64,000 bases of DNA from Tsukamurella sp. 8F. GTDB taxonomy: Bacteria; Actinomycetota; Actinomycetes; Mycobacteriales; Mycobacteriaceae. Positions 43,101 to 50,687 of this stretch are shown here, one piece after another; position 1 is the stretch's first letter; every line of letters begins with the position of its first letter. The notes under the pieces were generated by a model that did not search any database, had not been told where the DNA came from, and saw only the letters and a program-made list of their open reading frames with translations. The stretch is from positions 87,812-151,811 of the forward strand of contig NZ_JARFTP010000010.1 of assembly GCF_029167375.1 (NCBI RefSeq). The letters run 5' to 3'. The translations under genes were made by a program, and so were the position numbers.

Positions 43101-43598
43101 GCTTCGCCCGATACCGTGCTCGAAGCCGCAGCCGCGCGGCTCCCGGCGTACATGGTGCCGGCCCGGGTCGCGGTGCTGGCCGAGTTCCCGCTCACGGGCA
43201 ACGGCAAGATCGACCGCAAGGCGCTCAGGGTGATGCTCGCCGAAGGCGCAGCCGTCGACTCGTACGCCGAACCGCAGTCCGACCTCGAGCGGGCGCTGGC
43301 CTCGCTGGTCGCGGCGGTTCTCGCCGATCCGGACTCGGGCCCCATCCGTGTCGGCCGAGCCGACGACTTCTTCGGCGCCGGTGGCGATTCCATCCAGGCG
43401 ACCGCGCTCGTGGCCCGGCTTCGCGCGTGGCTGGACGCACCCTCGGCGACGGTGGCCGACGTCTTCGCGGGGCGCACGGTCGCAGGGATCGCGGAGCGGC
43501 TGCGTGCATCGGACGACGCGGCACGGCTCGAAGCCGTGGCGCAGATCTATCTGGAGGTGACGGCGATGGACGAGGCGGATGTGGAGGCGGCGCGATGA
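40137..43598 (+). CDS. mbtB: NRPS: ArCP-Cy-A-PCP (MbtB-like)
   Basis: A 1153-residue synthetase that starts the siderophore. Domains: aryl carrier (1-75, phosphopantetheine Ser36 in LGLDSIRM); cyclisation domain (about 100-520, signature D229 MIAA D234 AL S237); adenylation (about 540-1020, YILYTSGSTGTPKG near 678, substrate region FDLSVFDVFAP, end NGKIDRK); peptidyl carrier (GGDSIQ, Ser near 1085). It joins salicylate to a cyclisable residue (Ser or Thr expected) to form a hydroxyphenyl-oxazoline. Unlike M. tuberculosis MbtB it lacks a C-terminal thioesterase. GTG 40137 follows AAGGAG. Its stop overlaps mbtG (ATGA). Confidence 0.92.
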   Translation: MSDHLDEVRAEVAALLATEAGAIDPEADLIELGLDSIRMMAVAGGWRSRGATVNFAQLAETPTVAAWARLLAESDQGAAAPAPEPEPMAGDALEAADTDDSFPLAPMAHAYWTGRQTDDLGNVAAHLYVEFDGPDIDPERLRAALLGLLEIHPMLRAQVLAEGRQRIGEARDLLAVTDLRAAPAGDRARELATLRDSKTHQLLDVHAGRVLDVALTRLPDGSRLHVDIDMIAADALSYRVFMRDLARLYLGEEVSAPAVTYRRYLDLLPDRTAERAVDAAWWRERLDDLPGAPDLPLSAAGRTGTATRVVRLHHHVDAQAAAAIAEHARAQGVTAAMALAAVFASTVGAWSATESFLLNLPMFHREPVHPEIDRVVGDFTSSVLLDVQASAESLAERARDLQNRLHRNASHSALGGLDVLRMLGRARGEQVLAPVVYTSALGLGELFEPVVTEAFGGAVSIVSQGPQVLLDAQVTEFDGGLLLNWDIRADAFEAGVAQAMFDHYRAGVDALVAGTWTEPGVADVPAAQLVRRAEANDTGADNPPRTLHGAFFVRAQADPDAVAVTGSGGTLTYGELARQALAVAACLRAEGVKPADAVAIRLPKGPDQVVAALGVLAAGGVYVPVGYDQPEARRGAVIAGSGARVEISDDGVGIALADARGSEALVGPVDVQPGALAYILYTSGSTGTPKGVEVSHDAAANTIDDLVDRFAMGPGARTFGISALEFDLSVFDVFAPLAVGGAVVTVTEAEKGDPAAWLRLVREHGVTVVNCVPSILDLLLVEAERSGVRLDSLRTVLLGGDRVGADLPLRLAARADGARFAGLGGATEAAIHSTVREVPAADAATFATTWDSVPYGTPLHNVLCRVTDSAGRDRPDWVPGELWIGGRSVADGYRGEPERTARQFVTAPAAPGGRDVRWYRTGDRARYLPDGSLDFLGRADDQVKVRGYRVELGEVEAALRGCPGVTGALATVVTDGRLPAIAAAVCGTASPDTVLEAAAARLPAYMVPARVAVLAEFPLTGNGKIDRKALRVMLAEGAAVDSYAEPQSDLERALASLVAAVLADPDSGPIRVGRADDFFGAGGDSIQATALVARLRAWLDAPSATVADVFAGRTVAGIAERLRASDDAARLEAVAQIYLEVTAMDEADVEAAR

Positions 43599-44869
43599 CA
43601 TCGCTCGTGGTCGTGGGCGCCGGTCCCAAGGCGGTCGCGGTGGCGGCCAAGGCGGCGGCTCTCCGCGCCGAGGGTCTGCCCGCGCCGGACGTCACCGTCG
43701 TAGAACCACGCGGCGTCGCGGCGAACTGGCGCAGCGTCGGTGGCTGGACCGACGGTCTGCACCGGTTGGGGACGAGCCCGCACAAGGACATCGGCTACCC
43801 GTACCGCACGCGCATCGCGCGCGGCGCCGATGCCGCGGTCGACAGGCGGCTGCTCGCGTTGAGCTGGACCGGATTCCTCACGGCCCAGGGGACTTACGCT
43901 GACTGGGTGGACCGCGGCTGCCCCAGCCCGCCGCATGATCAGTGGGCCTCGTACCTGGCGTGGGCCGCCGCCGAGTCCGGTATGACGGTGACGCCTGGCG
44001 TCGTCGAAGGTCTGACGGCTGCCGACTCGGGCTGGCAGGTCTCGGTGGGCGGGGCCGCGCCGCAGGTCCTTTCGGCCGAGGCGGTCCTGGTGACCGGGCC
44101 CGGCCGCAGCGATCAGGCGATGTCCGACGATCCGTCGGTGCTCTCGGTGTCCCGCTTCTGGGAGCTCGCCGCCGCGCGCGGAGTGCCTTCGAACGCGCGG
44201 GTGGCGGTGATCGGAGGCGGCGAGACCGCGGCGTCGGCACTCGACGAGCTGGTGCGGCACGATGTCTTCGCGGTTTCCGTGATCTCGCCGGCGCCCACGA
44301 TCTTCACCCGCGGGGAGAGCTACTTCGAGAACGCCCTCTACAGCGACCCGACGAGGTGGGCGATGCTGTCGCAGGAGGAGCGGCGGGACGTCATCCGGCG
44401 CACCGACCGAGGAGTCTTCTCGACGCGCGTGCAGGAATCACTGTTGGCGGAGAGCAGGATCCACCACATCCGCGGCCGCGTGACTCGCATAGTGCGCGGC
44501 GATGCGGGACTCGAGCTGACCCTGACCGGCGGGCGCTATCCGCAGACGCCGACAGCCTACGACCTGGTGGTGGACGCACGCGGCGGGGACGCATTGTGGT
44601 TCCTCGACCTGCTGGACTCCGGGGCCGCGGACCGGCTCGAGCTCGCGATCGGCGGACCGGCGTCCGTGGGGCGGATCGAGGACTCGATCCGCTACGACCT
44701 GTCCGTCGGCGGCCTCGAGCCGAAACTGTTCCTGCCCAACCTCGCCGGTATGGCGCAGGGCCCCGGGTTCGCGAACCTCTCGTGTCTCGGCGAGCTGTCG
44801 GACCGCATACTCTCGGGTCCGGTTCGCGGCGCCGTCGGGTCCGCCCGTCTGGGCCGCGCCTGGGCCTGA
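43595..44869 (+). CDS. mbtG: L-lysine N6-monooxygenase (MbtG-like)
   Basis: A 424-residue flavin-dependent N-hydroxylase that makes the hydroxamate from the lysine side-chain amine. The FAD site is VVVGAGPKAVAVAAKA at the N-terminus (a Lys-containing variant as in MbtG), the NADPH site is VIGGGETAASAL, and the C-terminal LPNLAGMAQGPGFANLS matches the family ending. ATG 43595 overlaps the mbtB stop. It is the last gene of the mbtI operon; the next gene (mbtK) points toward it. Confidence 0.92.
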   Translation: MTSLVVVGAGPKAVAVAAKAAALRAEGLPAPDVTVVEPRGVAANWRSVGGWTDGLHRLGTSPHKDIGYPYRTRIARGADAAVDRRLLALSWTGFLTAQGTYADWVDRGCPSPPHDQWASYLAWAAAESGMTVTPGVVEGLTAADSGWQVSVGGAAPQVLSAEAVLVTGPGRSDQAMSDDPSVLSVSRFWELAAARGVPSNARVAVIGGGETAASALDELVRHDVFAVSVISPAPTIFTRGESYFENALYSDPTRWAMLSQEERRDVIRRTDRGVFSTRVQESLLAESRIHHIRGRVTRIVRGDAGLELTLTGGRYPQTPTAYDLVVDARGGDALWFLDLLDSGAADRLELAIGGPASVGRIEDSIRYDLSVGGLEPKLFLPNLAGMAQGPGFANLSCLGELSDRILSGPVRGAVGSARLGRAWA

Positions 44870-44901
44870 CGCTCCGCGACGGCCAGGCTGGAGGCGCGGG
44901 C

Positions 44902-45513
44902 TCAGGGGCGCTCCACTATGTACAGCGCGATGCGGCGTCCGGGGCGGACGTCGACGTCGCCCCGATGCGTGTATCCGTGCTTCCGGAGCGCCGCGTGCAT
45001 CCGGGCGTTGCGGACGTCGGGGTCGGCGATCACGCGGTGCACAGCGGGATCGGCCTCGAGCAGCGCCGCGGTCAGGGCGCCGAGGAAACCGGACGCCCGC
45101 CCGCGGCCCACGAATGCGAGATCACCGGTCGCGATGTGGATCCCGAGATCCGCCGGTTCGGCCTCGTAGACACACGCTACTTCGTCCTGCGCGGCCCTGT
45201 AGACCTCGGCATAGCCGACCTCCACTCCGTCGATGGAGAAGATCAGCGGCCGTGAGTACCCGCTGTCGAGACGGGCCTGCGAGTCTGCGCGCCACTTCTC
45301 CACCGGCCAGGGCTGCTCCCACGTCTCCGAGAGGTGCGGCTGCGCCATCCAGGTGGAGATCCTCTCGGGGTCGCCGGACGCGGGATCCACCAGTCGTACA
45401 CCGTATGGTGAGGCCAACGACGGAATGATCGGCGCAGGAACGGATTTGACGTCTAGCGAAAGATCCGTGAGCAGCCGCGGAAGGGGATGTGACGGGTGCG
45501 ACGATGAGGGCAA
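44902..45513 (-). CDS. mbtK: Lysine N-acyltransferase (MbtK-like)
   Basis: A 203-residue GNAT-fold acyltransferase of the MbtK/IucB type, which acylates the N6 of (hydroxy)lysine and gives the siderophore its acyl tail. Conserved features include WMAQPHLSETWEQPW, YAEVYRA, DLGIHIATGD and DPDVRNARMHAALRKHGY. The only early start in frame is TTG at 45513, with GGAG eight bases upstream; a shorter form is possible. It is transcribed against the rest and diverges from mbtT across two IdeR-like sequences, so iron control is likely. Confidence 0.88.
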   Translation of the reverse strand: MPSSSHPSHPLPRLLTDLSLDVKSVPAPIIPSLASPYGVRLVDPASGDPERISTWMAQPHLSETWEQPWPVEKWRADSQARLDSGYSRPLIFSIDGVEVGYAEVYRAAQDEVACVYEAEPADLGIHIATGDLAFVGRGRASGFLGALTAALLEADPAVHRVIADPDVRNARMHAALRKHGYTHRGDVDVRPGRRIALYIVERP

Positions 45514-45530
45514 CGACAGACTCCAGCATG

Positions 45531-45574
45531 CTAGGGTAGGAAGGCCTTGCTGAGGCGAGGTTAGCCTAACTGTT
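45531..45574. promoter_or_regulatory. IdeR-like iron boxes between mbtK and mbtT
   Basis: The stronger site (45556-45574) contains AGGTTAGCCTAAC, with a perfect GTTAG-C-CTAAC core (45560-45570) and 12 of 19 matches to the IdeR consensus. A weaker one (45531-45549, CTAGGGTAGG at its left end, 11 of 19) lies just beside it, like the tandem boxes known in mycobacterial mbt promoters. Confidence 0.6.
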
Positions 45575-45590
45575 TCAAGGAGTCACACTC

Positions 45591-46346
45591 GTGCCTGCCA
45601 CTCGCGGCTGGGTCCGCAGATTCCACACCGGCCCCGACGGCGCAGACGTCCCGGCGTTCGTGGTGTTCCCCCACGCGGGAAGCGGAGCCTCGGCCTATCG
45701 CGCCCTGTCCGAACGCCTGTCGAAGGTGGCCGACGTGCTCGTGCTGCAGTACCCCGGGCGCCAGGACCGGATGGCGGAGCCCGCACTCGGGACGATACCC
45801 GAGATCGCGTCCGGTGCGGCCCCGGATGTCGCGACCGAGTTGCGCGGCCGCAAGCCGATCCTGTTCGGGCACAGCATGGGTGCCATCGCCGCCTTCGAGA
45901 CGGCGCGGCTCTTCGAGGCGGCTGGGATCCCTGTGCGGCGCCTCGCCGTATCGGCCGCGGTACCACCCAGCATGGTGGCCGACCTGCCGCCGCACCCGAA
46001 GACTGACGAGGAGTTGCTGGCGCACATGGCGCAGTTGGGCGGTACCGAGGCGTCCGTCGGTGCCGACGACACGATCATGCGCATGGCGCTTCCGGCCATG
46101 CGGGCGGACTTCGGCGCCTTCGACGCGTACTCGTGCGAGCCCGGGGTCACGGTCGCGGCGCCCGTGACAGTGCTCGGCGGGCGCGACGATCCCGCTGTCC
46201 CGGTCGGCCGACTGCACGGGTGGGCCGGTCACACGACTGCGGAAGCGGATGTCACGGTCTTTCCCGGCGGTCACTTCTACTACAACGACCAGTTGGATCG
46301 CTTCGCGTCGGTCCTCACGGCAGACCTGGCGGAGGCCACGGCGTGA
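45591..46346 (+). CDS. mbtT: Type II thioesterase (MbtT-like)
   Basis: A 251-residue TEII-type thioesterase. FPHAGSGASAYR opens the fold, the nucleophile Ser95 is in GHSMGA, and the His is in FPGGHFYYN. It removes stalled or wrong acyl groups from the carrier domains; because mbtB lacks an attached thioesterase, it may also help release product. GTG 45591 follows AAGGAG. Its stop overlaps the mbtC start (GTGA). Confidence 0.9.
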   Translation: MPATRGWVRRFHTGPDGADVPAFVVFPHAGSGASAYRALSERLSKVADVLVLQYPGRQDRMAEPALGTIPEIASGAAPDVATELRGRKPILFGHSMGAIAAFETARLFEAAGIPVRRLAVSAAVPPSMVADLPPHPKTDEELLAHMAQLGGTEASVGADDTIMRMALPAMRADFGAFDAYSCEPGVTVAAPVTVLGGRDDPAVPVGRLHGWAGHTTAEADVTVFPGGHFYYNDQLDRFASVLTADLAEATA

Positions 46347-47641
46347 GGTCGGACGCCGTCGTCGTCACCGGCATCGGCGTCGAGGCCCCGGCCGGCGTCG
46401 AGACCCCACAGCAGTTCTGGGACGCACTCGAATCCGGCGAGGAGCTGCTCGGTCCCATGCCCCGGGATCGCGGCTGGGACCTCGAGGACCTCTTCGCGCT
46501 GCACGCCATACCGGGCTACCAGCGGGTGCCGGACCGGGGCGGATTCCTCGTCGGTGCGGCGGAGTTCGATCACCGGTTCTTCGGCGTGAGCCCTCGCGAG
46601 GCGGTCGCGCTCGACCCGCAGCAGCGGGTCGTGACGCGCGTCGCCCACCGGGCTCTGGAACACGCCGGCATCGCCCCGGCCTCGCTCGCCGGCAGCCGAA
46701 CCGGCTGCTACCTGGGCGCGTCCGCGATGGAGTACGGGCCGCGGGCCGCGGAGGCCAACGAGTTCTCCGGGCACCGCGTTGCGGGCGGAGCGCTGGGCGC
46801 CGTCGCGGGACGCGTTGCTCACACGCTGGGCCTGTACGGACCCGCGTTCACCGTCGATGCGGCATGCGCGTCTTCGCTCACTGCCCTGCACGTCGCGGCC
46901 CAGGGCCTCCGCGCGGGGGACTGCGACCTCGCACTCGTCGGCGGCGTGTGCGTGATGGGATCGGCCGCGGCCTTCTACGAGTTCTCCAAGAACAACGCAC
47001 TGGCCGTCGACGGCCGCTTGCGCGCGTACGGCGCGGAGGCGTCGGGCACCGTCTGGGGCGAGGGCGCCGGGGTGTTCGTCGTGGAGACGGCGGAGCACGC
47101 CGCGCGGCACGGACGCAATCCGCTCGCCGAGGTCGTCGCAACCCGCGTCGCACACAACGGCGGTGGCGGCCCCATCGTGGTGCCGAGCGCCGAGGCGCAG
47201 GAACGCCTGATCGCGGAGACGGTATCCGCATCGGGCATCGACCCGGACGACATCGCGGTCGTCGAGGGCCACGGCACCGGTACCCCGCTGGGCGACCCGG
47301 CCGAGCTCGCGGCGCTCGCGACGACCTACGGCCGTGGCGCGCACACCTGCTGGCTCGGTTCGGTTAAGAGCAACACCGGGCACACGCAGGCCGCCTCCGG
47401 GGCGCTCGGGCTGGCCAAGACGATCCTCGGTGCACGAGTGGGCATCGTCGCGCCCACACTGCATGCCGAGGCGCCCACCGAGCGATTCGATTGGGGGGCA
47501 GGAAATCTGCGACTCGCAGCCGAGCCACGACCCTTCCGGGAAGTGGCCGGATCGCGGTTCGCGGCGGTGTCGTCGTTCGGGGTGGCCGGCACCAACGCGC
47601 ACGCGCTCGTCGCGATGCCCAGTATGGCAGGACCATCATGA
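46343..47641 (+). CDS. mbtC: Stand-alone ketosynthase (MbtC-like)
   Basis: A 432-residue beta-ketoacyl synthase with the full triad: Cys175 in DAACASSL, His in EGHGTGTPLGDP and His in KSNTGHTQAASG. It provides the missing KS of the split PKS module completed by MbtD and extends the chain by two carbons. GTG 46343 overlaps mbtT and its stop overlaps mbtD, giving coupled, stoichiometric translation. Confidence 0.93.
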   Translation: MRSDAVVVTGIGVEAPAGVETPQQFWDALESGEELLGPMPRDRGWDLEDLFALHAIPGYQRVPDRGGFLVGAAEFDHRFFGVSPREAVALDPQQRVVTRVAHRALEHAGIAPASLAGSRTGCYLGASAMEYGPRAAEANEFSGHRVAGGALGAVAGRVAHTLGLYGPAFTVDAACASSLTALHVAAQGLRAGDCDLALVGGVCVMGSAAAFYEFSKNNALAVDGRLRAYGAEASGTVWGEGAGVFVVETAEHAARHGRNPLAEVVATRVAHNGGGGPIVVPSAEAQERLIAETVSASGIDPDDIAVVEGHGTGTPLGDPAELAALATTYGRGAHTCWLGSVKSNTGHTQAASGALGLAKTILGARVGIVAPTLHAEAPTERFDWGAGNLRLAAEPRPFREVAGSRFAAVSSFGVAGTNAHALVAMPSMAGPS

Positions 47642-50600
47642 ATGCACCCGTATTCGCCGACGGTACAATCGGATTCGCCCTTTCGGCCGATAGCCGGGAG
47701 CTGCTAGCACGGACGGCGGCCGAGGTCGCGGGGTACGTCGAGTCCCACCCCGACGTGCCCATCGAAGACGTCGCATATGCGCTCTCCACGCTGCGTGCAT
47801 CCCGGCGGCAGCGCGCCCTGATTCGCGCGTCCGACCGCTCCGGCCTCCTCGGCGGCCTGAGGGACGTGAGTGGGAACGGTTCCGGGGCCGAGGGGTACAC
47901 GGTCCACGCCGGTACCCCGACAGCGGGTCGGCCCGCATTCGTCTACCCGGGTCAGGGCAGCCAGCGGCCCGGTATGGGTCGGCTCTACTACGAGCTCTCT
48001 CCCGTGTACCGGCGCTCGGTGGACGAGACGCACGAGGCGTCGCTGGCGCTGTTCGGTACATCGCCCCGCGACTACGTGCTGGGAGAGTATCCGGTCGCCG
48101 AGGACGCCCCTGTCGACGTCGTCCAGCCGGGCATCTTCATGCAGATGTTGGGCATGGTGGCGATGTGGAACGCGGCGGGTGTGCGCGCGGATGTCCACGT
48201 GGGCCACAGTCAGGGCGAGATCGCGGCGGCCGTTGCGGCCGGGGTGATCTCGCTGCGCGACGGTCTGAGTGTCGTGACGTGCCGAGCCAGGACCGTGCTC
48301 GAACTCGCTCCCGGCGGCTATTCGATGGCCGTACTGGGGATCGACCGTGAGACGACGGCTGCGATCTTGGCCCGCCGCAACGGTTTCGTGGAGCACTCGG
48401 TCGTGAACTCGGCCCACATCCAGTGCGTGAGCGGCGAGCGGGACGAGATAGACACCATCGTCGCCGGGCTCGGCGAGCAGGGCGTGTTCGCGCGGGCCAT
48501 CCGTGTGGCCTATCCGGCGCACACGTCGATCGTCGCCCAGTTCACGGCGGGCCGCGACGCGCACGTCGGCGATCTGGAATCGGGGGTCTTCGCGGATTCC
48601 GGCCAGCTGTGCATCGGCGGCACTCTCGGCGGCCCGATCACGCCCGAGTACGCGCCCGTCGACTACTGGTTCTGGAATCTGCGCAATCCGGTGCGCTTCG
48701 ACCTCGCCACGGCTGCGGCGCTCGAGGCGGGTGCAGACAGCCTCATCGAGGTGTCCGAGCACCCGACGTTGCAGCTTGCCCTCATGGAGAACATCGCCGA
48801 CGCGCAGAGCGACGCCCGCGTGTACGGGACGTCCCGGCGCGACGCCGAGGATCTCACCGTGTTCTCGGACTCAGTGGCACAGGTCCTGTTGCGCAGCAAA
48901 GGTTTCGACCTCGCGTCACTCGCCGGCGACAGGGGCGTGATCCCGGAGGACTTCCCGCCGGCGCCGATGGCACGGACCGCATCGTGGGCGCCCGCCGTGC
49001 GGCCCTCGCGGCGCGTCGCACCGCACCCGCGGCCACGCCGGCTCACCGCCGCCTGGGTCGATCCGGGTGTCACGTCGGCCGCGCGTCCGCGTCCGCTCGC
49101 GGTGCTGGACCCGAGCGGTGCGGTCCCGGATTTCGCGGTTGCCGTCGTCGCCGCCGCCGAGCGGTACGGCGCCACCGCGCGCCGCGCAGCGGTCGCCGAA
49201 ACCGGGGAGACCGCCTTGCTGGTCCTGCCCGCAGCGGTCGACCCGGTGGCAGCGGCCGATGCGCTCCTCGCCGACCGTAGTTGGTGGGCGAGCGATGAGA
49301 GCCCGGCGGCGGAGGTGTGGCTGGTGACCCGCGGCGCCGTGGATACGGGCGACGACTCGGTGCCGGAGCCGGCCCAGGCGGCCGCCGCCGCGGGACTGCG
49401 AGCGCTCGCAGCAGACCTGCCGGGACTTCGCGTGCGGCACTGCGACGTCGGTGCGCAGCTGTCCGACGCCGACGCCGCGTGGGACGCCGTCACCGGGCTG
49501 CACGTGGCCGCGGAGCCGCGGGTCGCGGTGCGGGCCGGGACGCCTCTCGTATGCAGGCTGGTATCTGCGGGTCCCGATCCGGCCGAGGCTGCGTCACTCG
49601 ATCACGTGATCATCACGGGGGGAACCGGATTCATCGGCACCCGCGTATGCCGCGACCTCGCCGCACGCGGCGCCCGGCGGATCACACTGCTGTCCCGCTC
49701 GGGCGACACCGCCGACGTGCGTCGCACACTCGCGCCCGCGCGCCGGACATCGGACACGGAGATCGTGGTCCGCGCGTGCGACGTCACGGACCCCTCCGCG
49801 GTCGCCGAAGCCCTGGCCGGGGCACCCGACGCGACGCTGGTGGTGCACGCGGCCGTCGGGTACGCGGACACCCCGACGACGGAGATCGAGCCCGGTGCGT
49901 TCGCCCGTGCCTCCGCCGCGAAGGTCGGCGGGCTCGAGACCCTGCTGAAAGCGGCGTCGCTGGCAGACGACGCGCGCATCGTGGCGTGCTCCTCCCTTGC
50001 TGCGACGGTGCCGGGACGTGGTCAGGCGCTGTACGCCGCGGCGAACGCCCTGCTCGACGCCGAGATCGCCGCGCTGCGCGCCGCGGGGCGTGCCGCTGCG
50101 GCCGTTCAATGGGGGTTGTGGGAGACCGCCGGGCCCCTGGACGAGGAGGGCTTCGCGCGCGTCGCCGGGACCGGCGTGGTGCCCATGGCCGCCCCGGACG
50201 CGCTCGCCGCGATCGATCTAACCTCGTGCGCTGACGCGGTGGTTCTCGCCGCCGACCTGCCGCGGCTGCGCGTGGCGGCCGAAGTGCTCGGCGTCGCACC
50301 CCTGCTGGAGGGTCTCGGCGATGACGGTCCTGTGCCCGACGCCGGGTCCGCGGCTGCGGCATGCGAGCCGGACCCCGACGTCGCCCTGAGCGCCGACCCC
50401 GCGCCGTCTCCCGACCCGGCGTCCCCAGCCTCGGCTTCCTCGGCGGCCGACCCGGGCGAGACGTTGCGGGCCCGGCTCGCGCATGTGCTGGGCATGGGGC
50501 CGGAGGAACTGGACGCCGACGTCCCGCTGGTCGCGCTCGGCCTCGACTCCCTGCAAGCGCTCGAGCTCCGTACCGCGGTGCGCACCGAACTGGGCCGTGA

Positions 50601-50676
50601 CCTCCCACTGGAAGCGGTCCTCGGCGGGGCGACCCTCGCCGACATGACCGCTGCGCTCGCAGAGCAGACCTCCTGA
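47638..50676 (+). CDS. mbtD: PKS: AT-KR-ACP (MbtD-like)
   Basis: A 1012-residue polyketide synthase half-module. Acyltransferase domain at about residues 95-430 (FVYPGQGSQRPGMG; nucleophile Ser191 in GHSQGE), ketoreductase at about 655-860 (GGTGFIGTRV cofactor turn; Ser, Tyr and Asn in CSSLAATV and ALYAAANALL), Ala/Pro/Ser linker, and acyl carrier with Ser971 in LGLDSLQAL. It has no KS, which is encoded by mbtC. The product is a hydroxyacyl unit, as in the hydroxybutyrate part of mycobactins. The AT specificity motif reads YPAH, neither the malonyl HAFH nor the methylmalonyl YASH form. Length is close to M. tuberculosis MbtD. Confidence 0.92.
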   Translation: MNAPVFADGTIGFALSADSRELLARTAAEVAGYVESHPDVPIEDVAYALSTLRASRRQRALIRASDRSGLLGGLRDVSGNGSGAEGYTVHAGTPTAGRPAFVYPGQGSQRPGMGRLYYELSPVYRRSVDETHEASLALFGTSPRDYVLGEYPVAEDAPVDVVQPGIFMQMLGMVAMWNAAGVRADVHVGHSQGEIAAAVAAGVISLRDGLSVVTCRARTVLELAPGGYSMAVLGIDRETTAAILARRNGFVEHSVVNSAHIQCVSGERDEIDTIVAGLGEQGVFARAIRVAYPAHTSIVAQFTAGRDAHVGDLESGVFADSGQLCIGGTLGGPITPEYAPVDYWFWNLRNPVRFDLATAAALEAGADSLIEVSEHPTLQLALMENIADAQSDARVYGTSRRDAEDLTVFSDSVAQVLLRSKGFDLASLAGDRGVIPEDFPPAPMARTASWAPAVRPSRRVAPHPRPRRLTAAWVDPGVTSAARPRPLAVLDPSGAVPDFAVAVVAAAERYGATARRAAVAETGETALLVLPAAVDPVAAADALLADRSWWASDESPAAEVWLVTRGAVDTGDDSVPEPAQAAAAAGLRALAADLPGLRVRHCDVGAQLSDADAAWDAVTGLHVAAEPRVAVRAGTPLVCRLVSAGPDPAEAASLDHVIITGGTGFIGTRVCRDLAARGARRITLLSRSGDTADVRRTLAPARRTSDTEIVVRACDVTDPSAVAEALAGAPDATLVVHAAVGYADTPTTEIEPGAFARASAAKVGGLETLLKAASLADDARIVACSSLAATVPGRGQALYAAANALLDAEIAALRAAGRAAAAVQWGLWETAGPLDEEGFARVAGTGVVPMAAPDALAAIDLTSCADAVVLAADLPRLRVAAEVLGVAPLLEGLGDDGPVPDAGSAAAACEPDPDVALSADPAPSPDPASPASASSAADPGETLRARLAHVLGMGPEELDADVPLVALGLDSLQALELRTAVRTELGRDLPLEAVLGGATLADMTAALAEQTS

Positions 50677-50687
50677 CGAAGGACACC

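Noticed and set aside
44870..45122. Forward frames continuing past mbtG toward mbtT
   Set aside because: The reverse frame has the full MbtK acyltransferase pattern; the forward frames are compositionally biased shadows.
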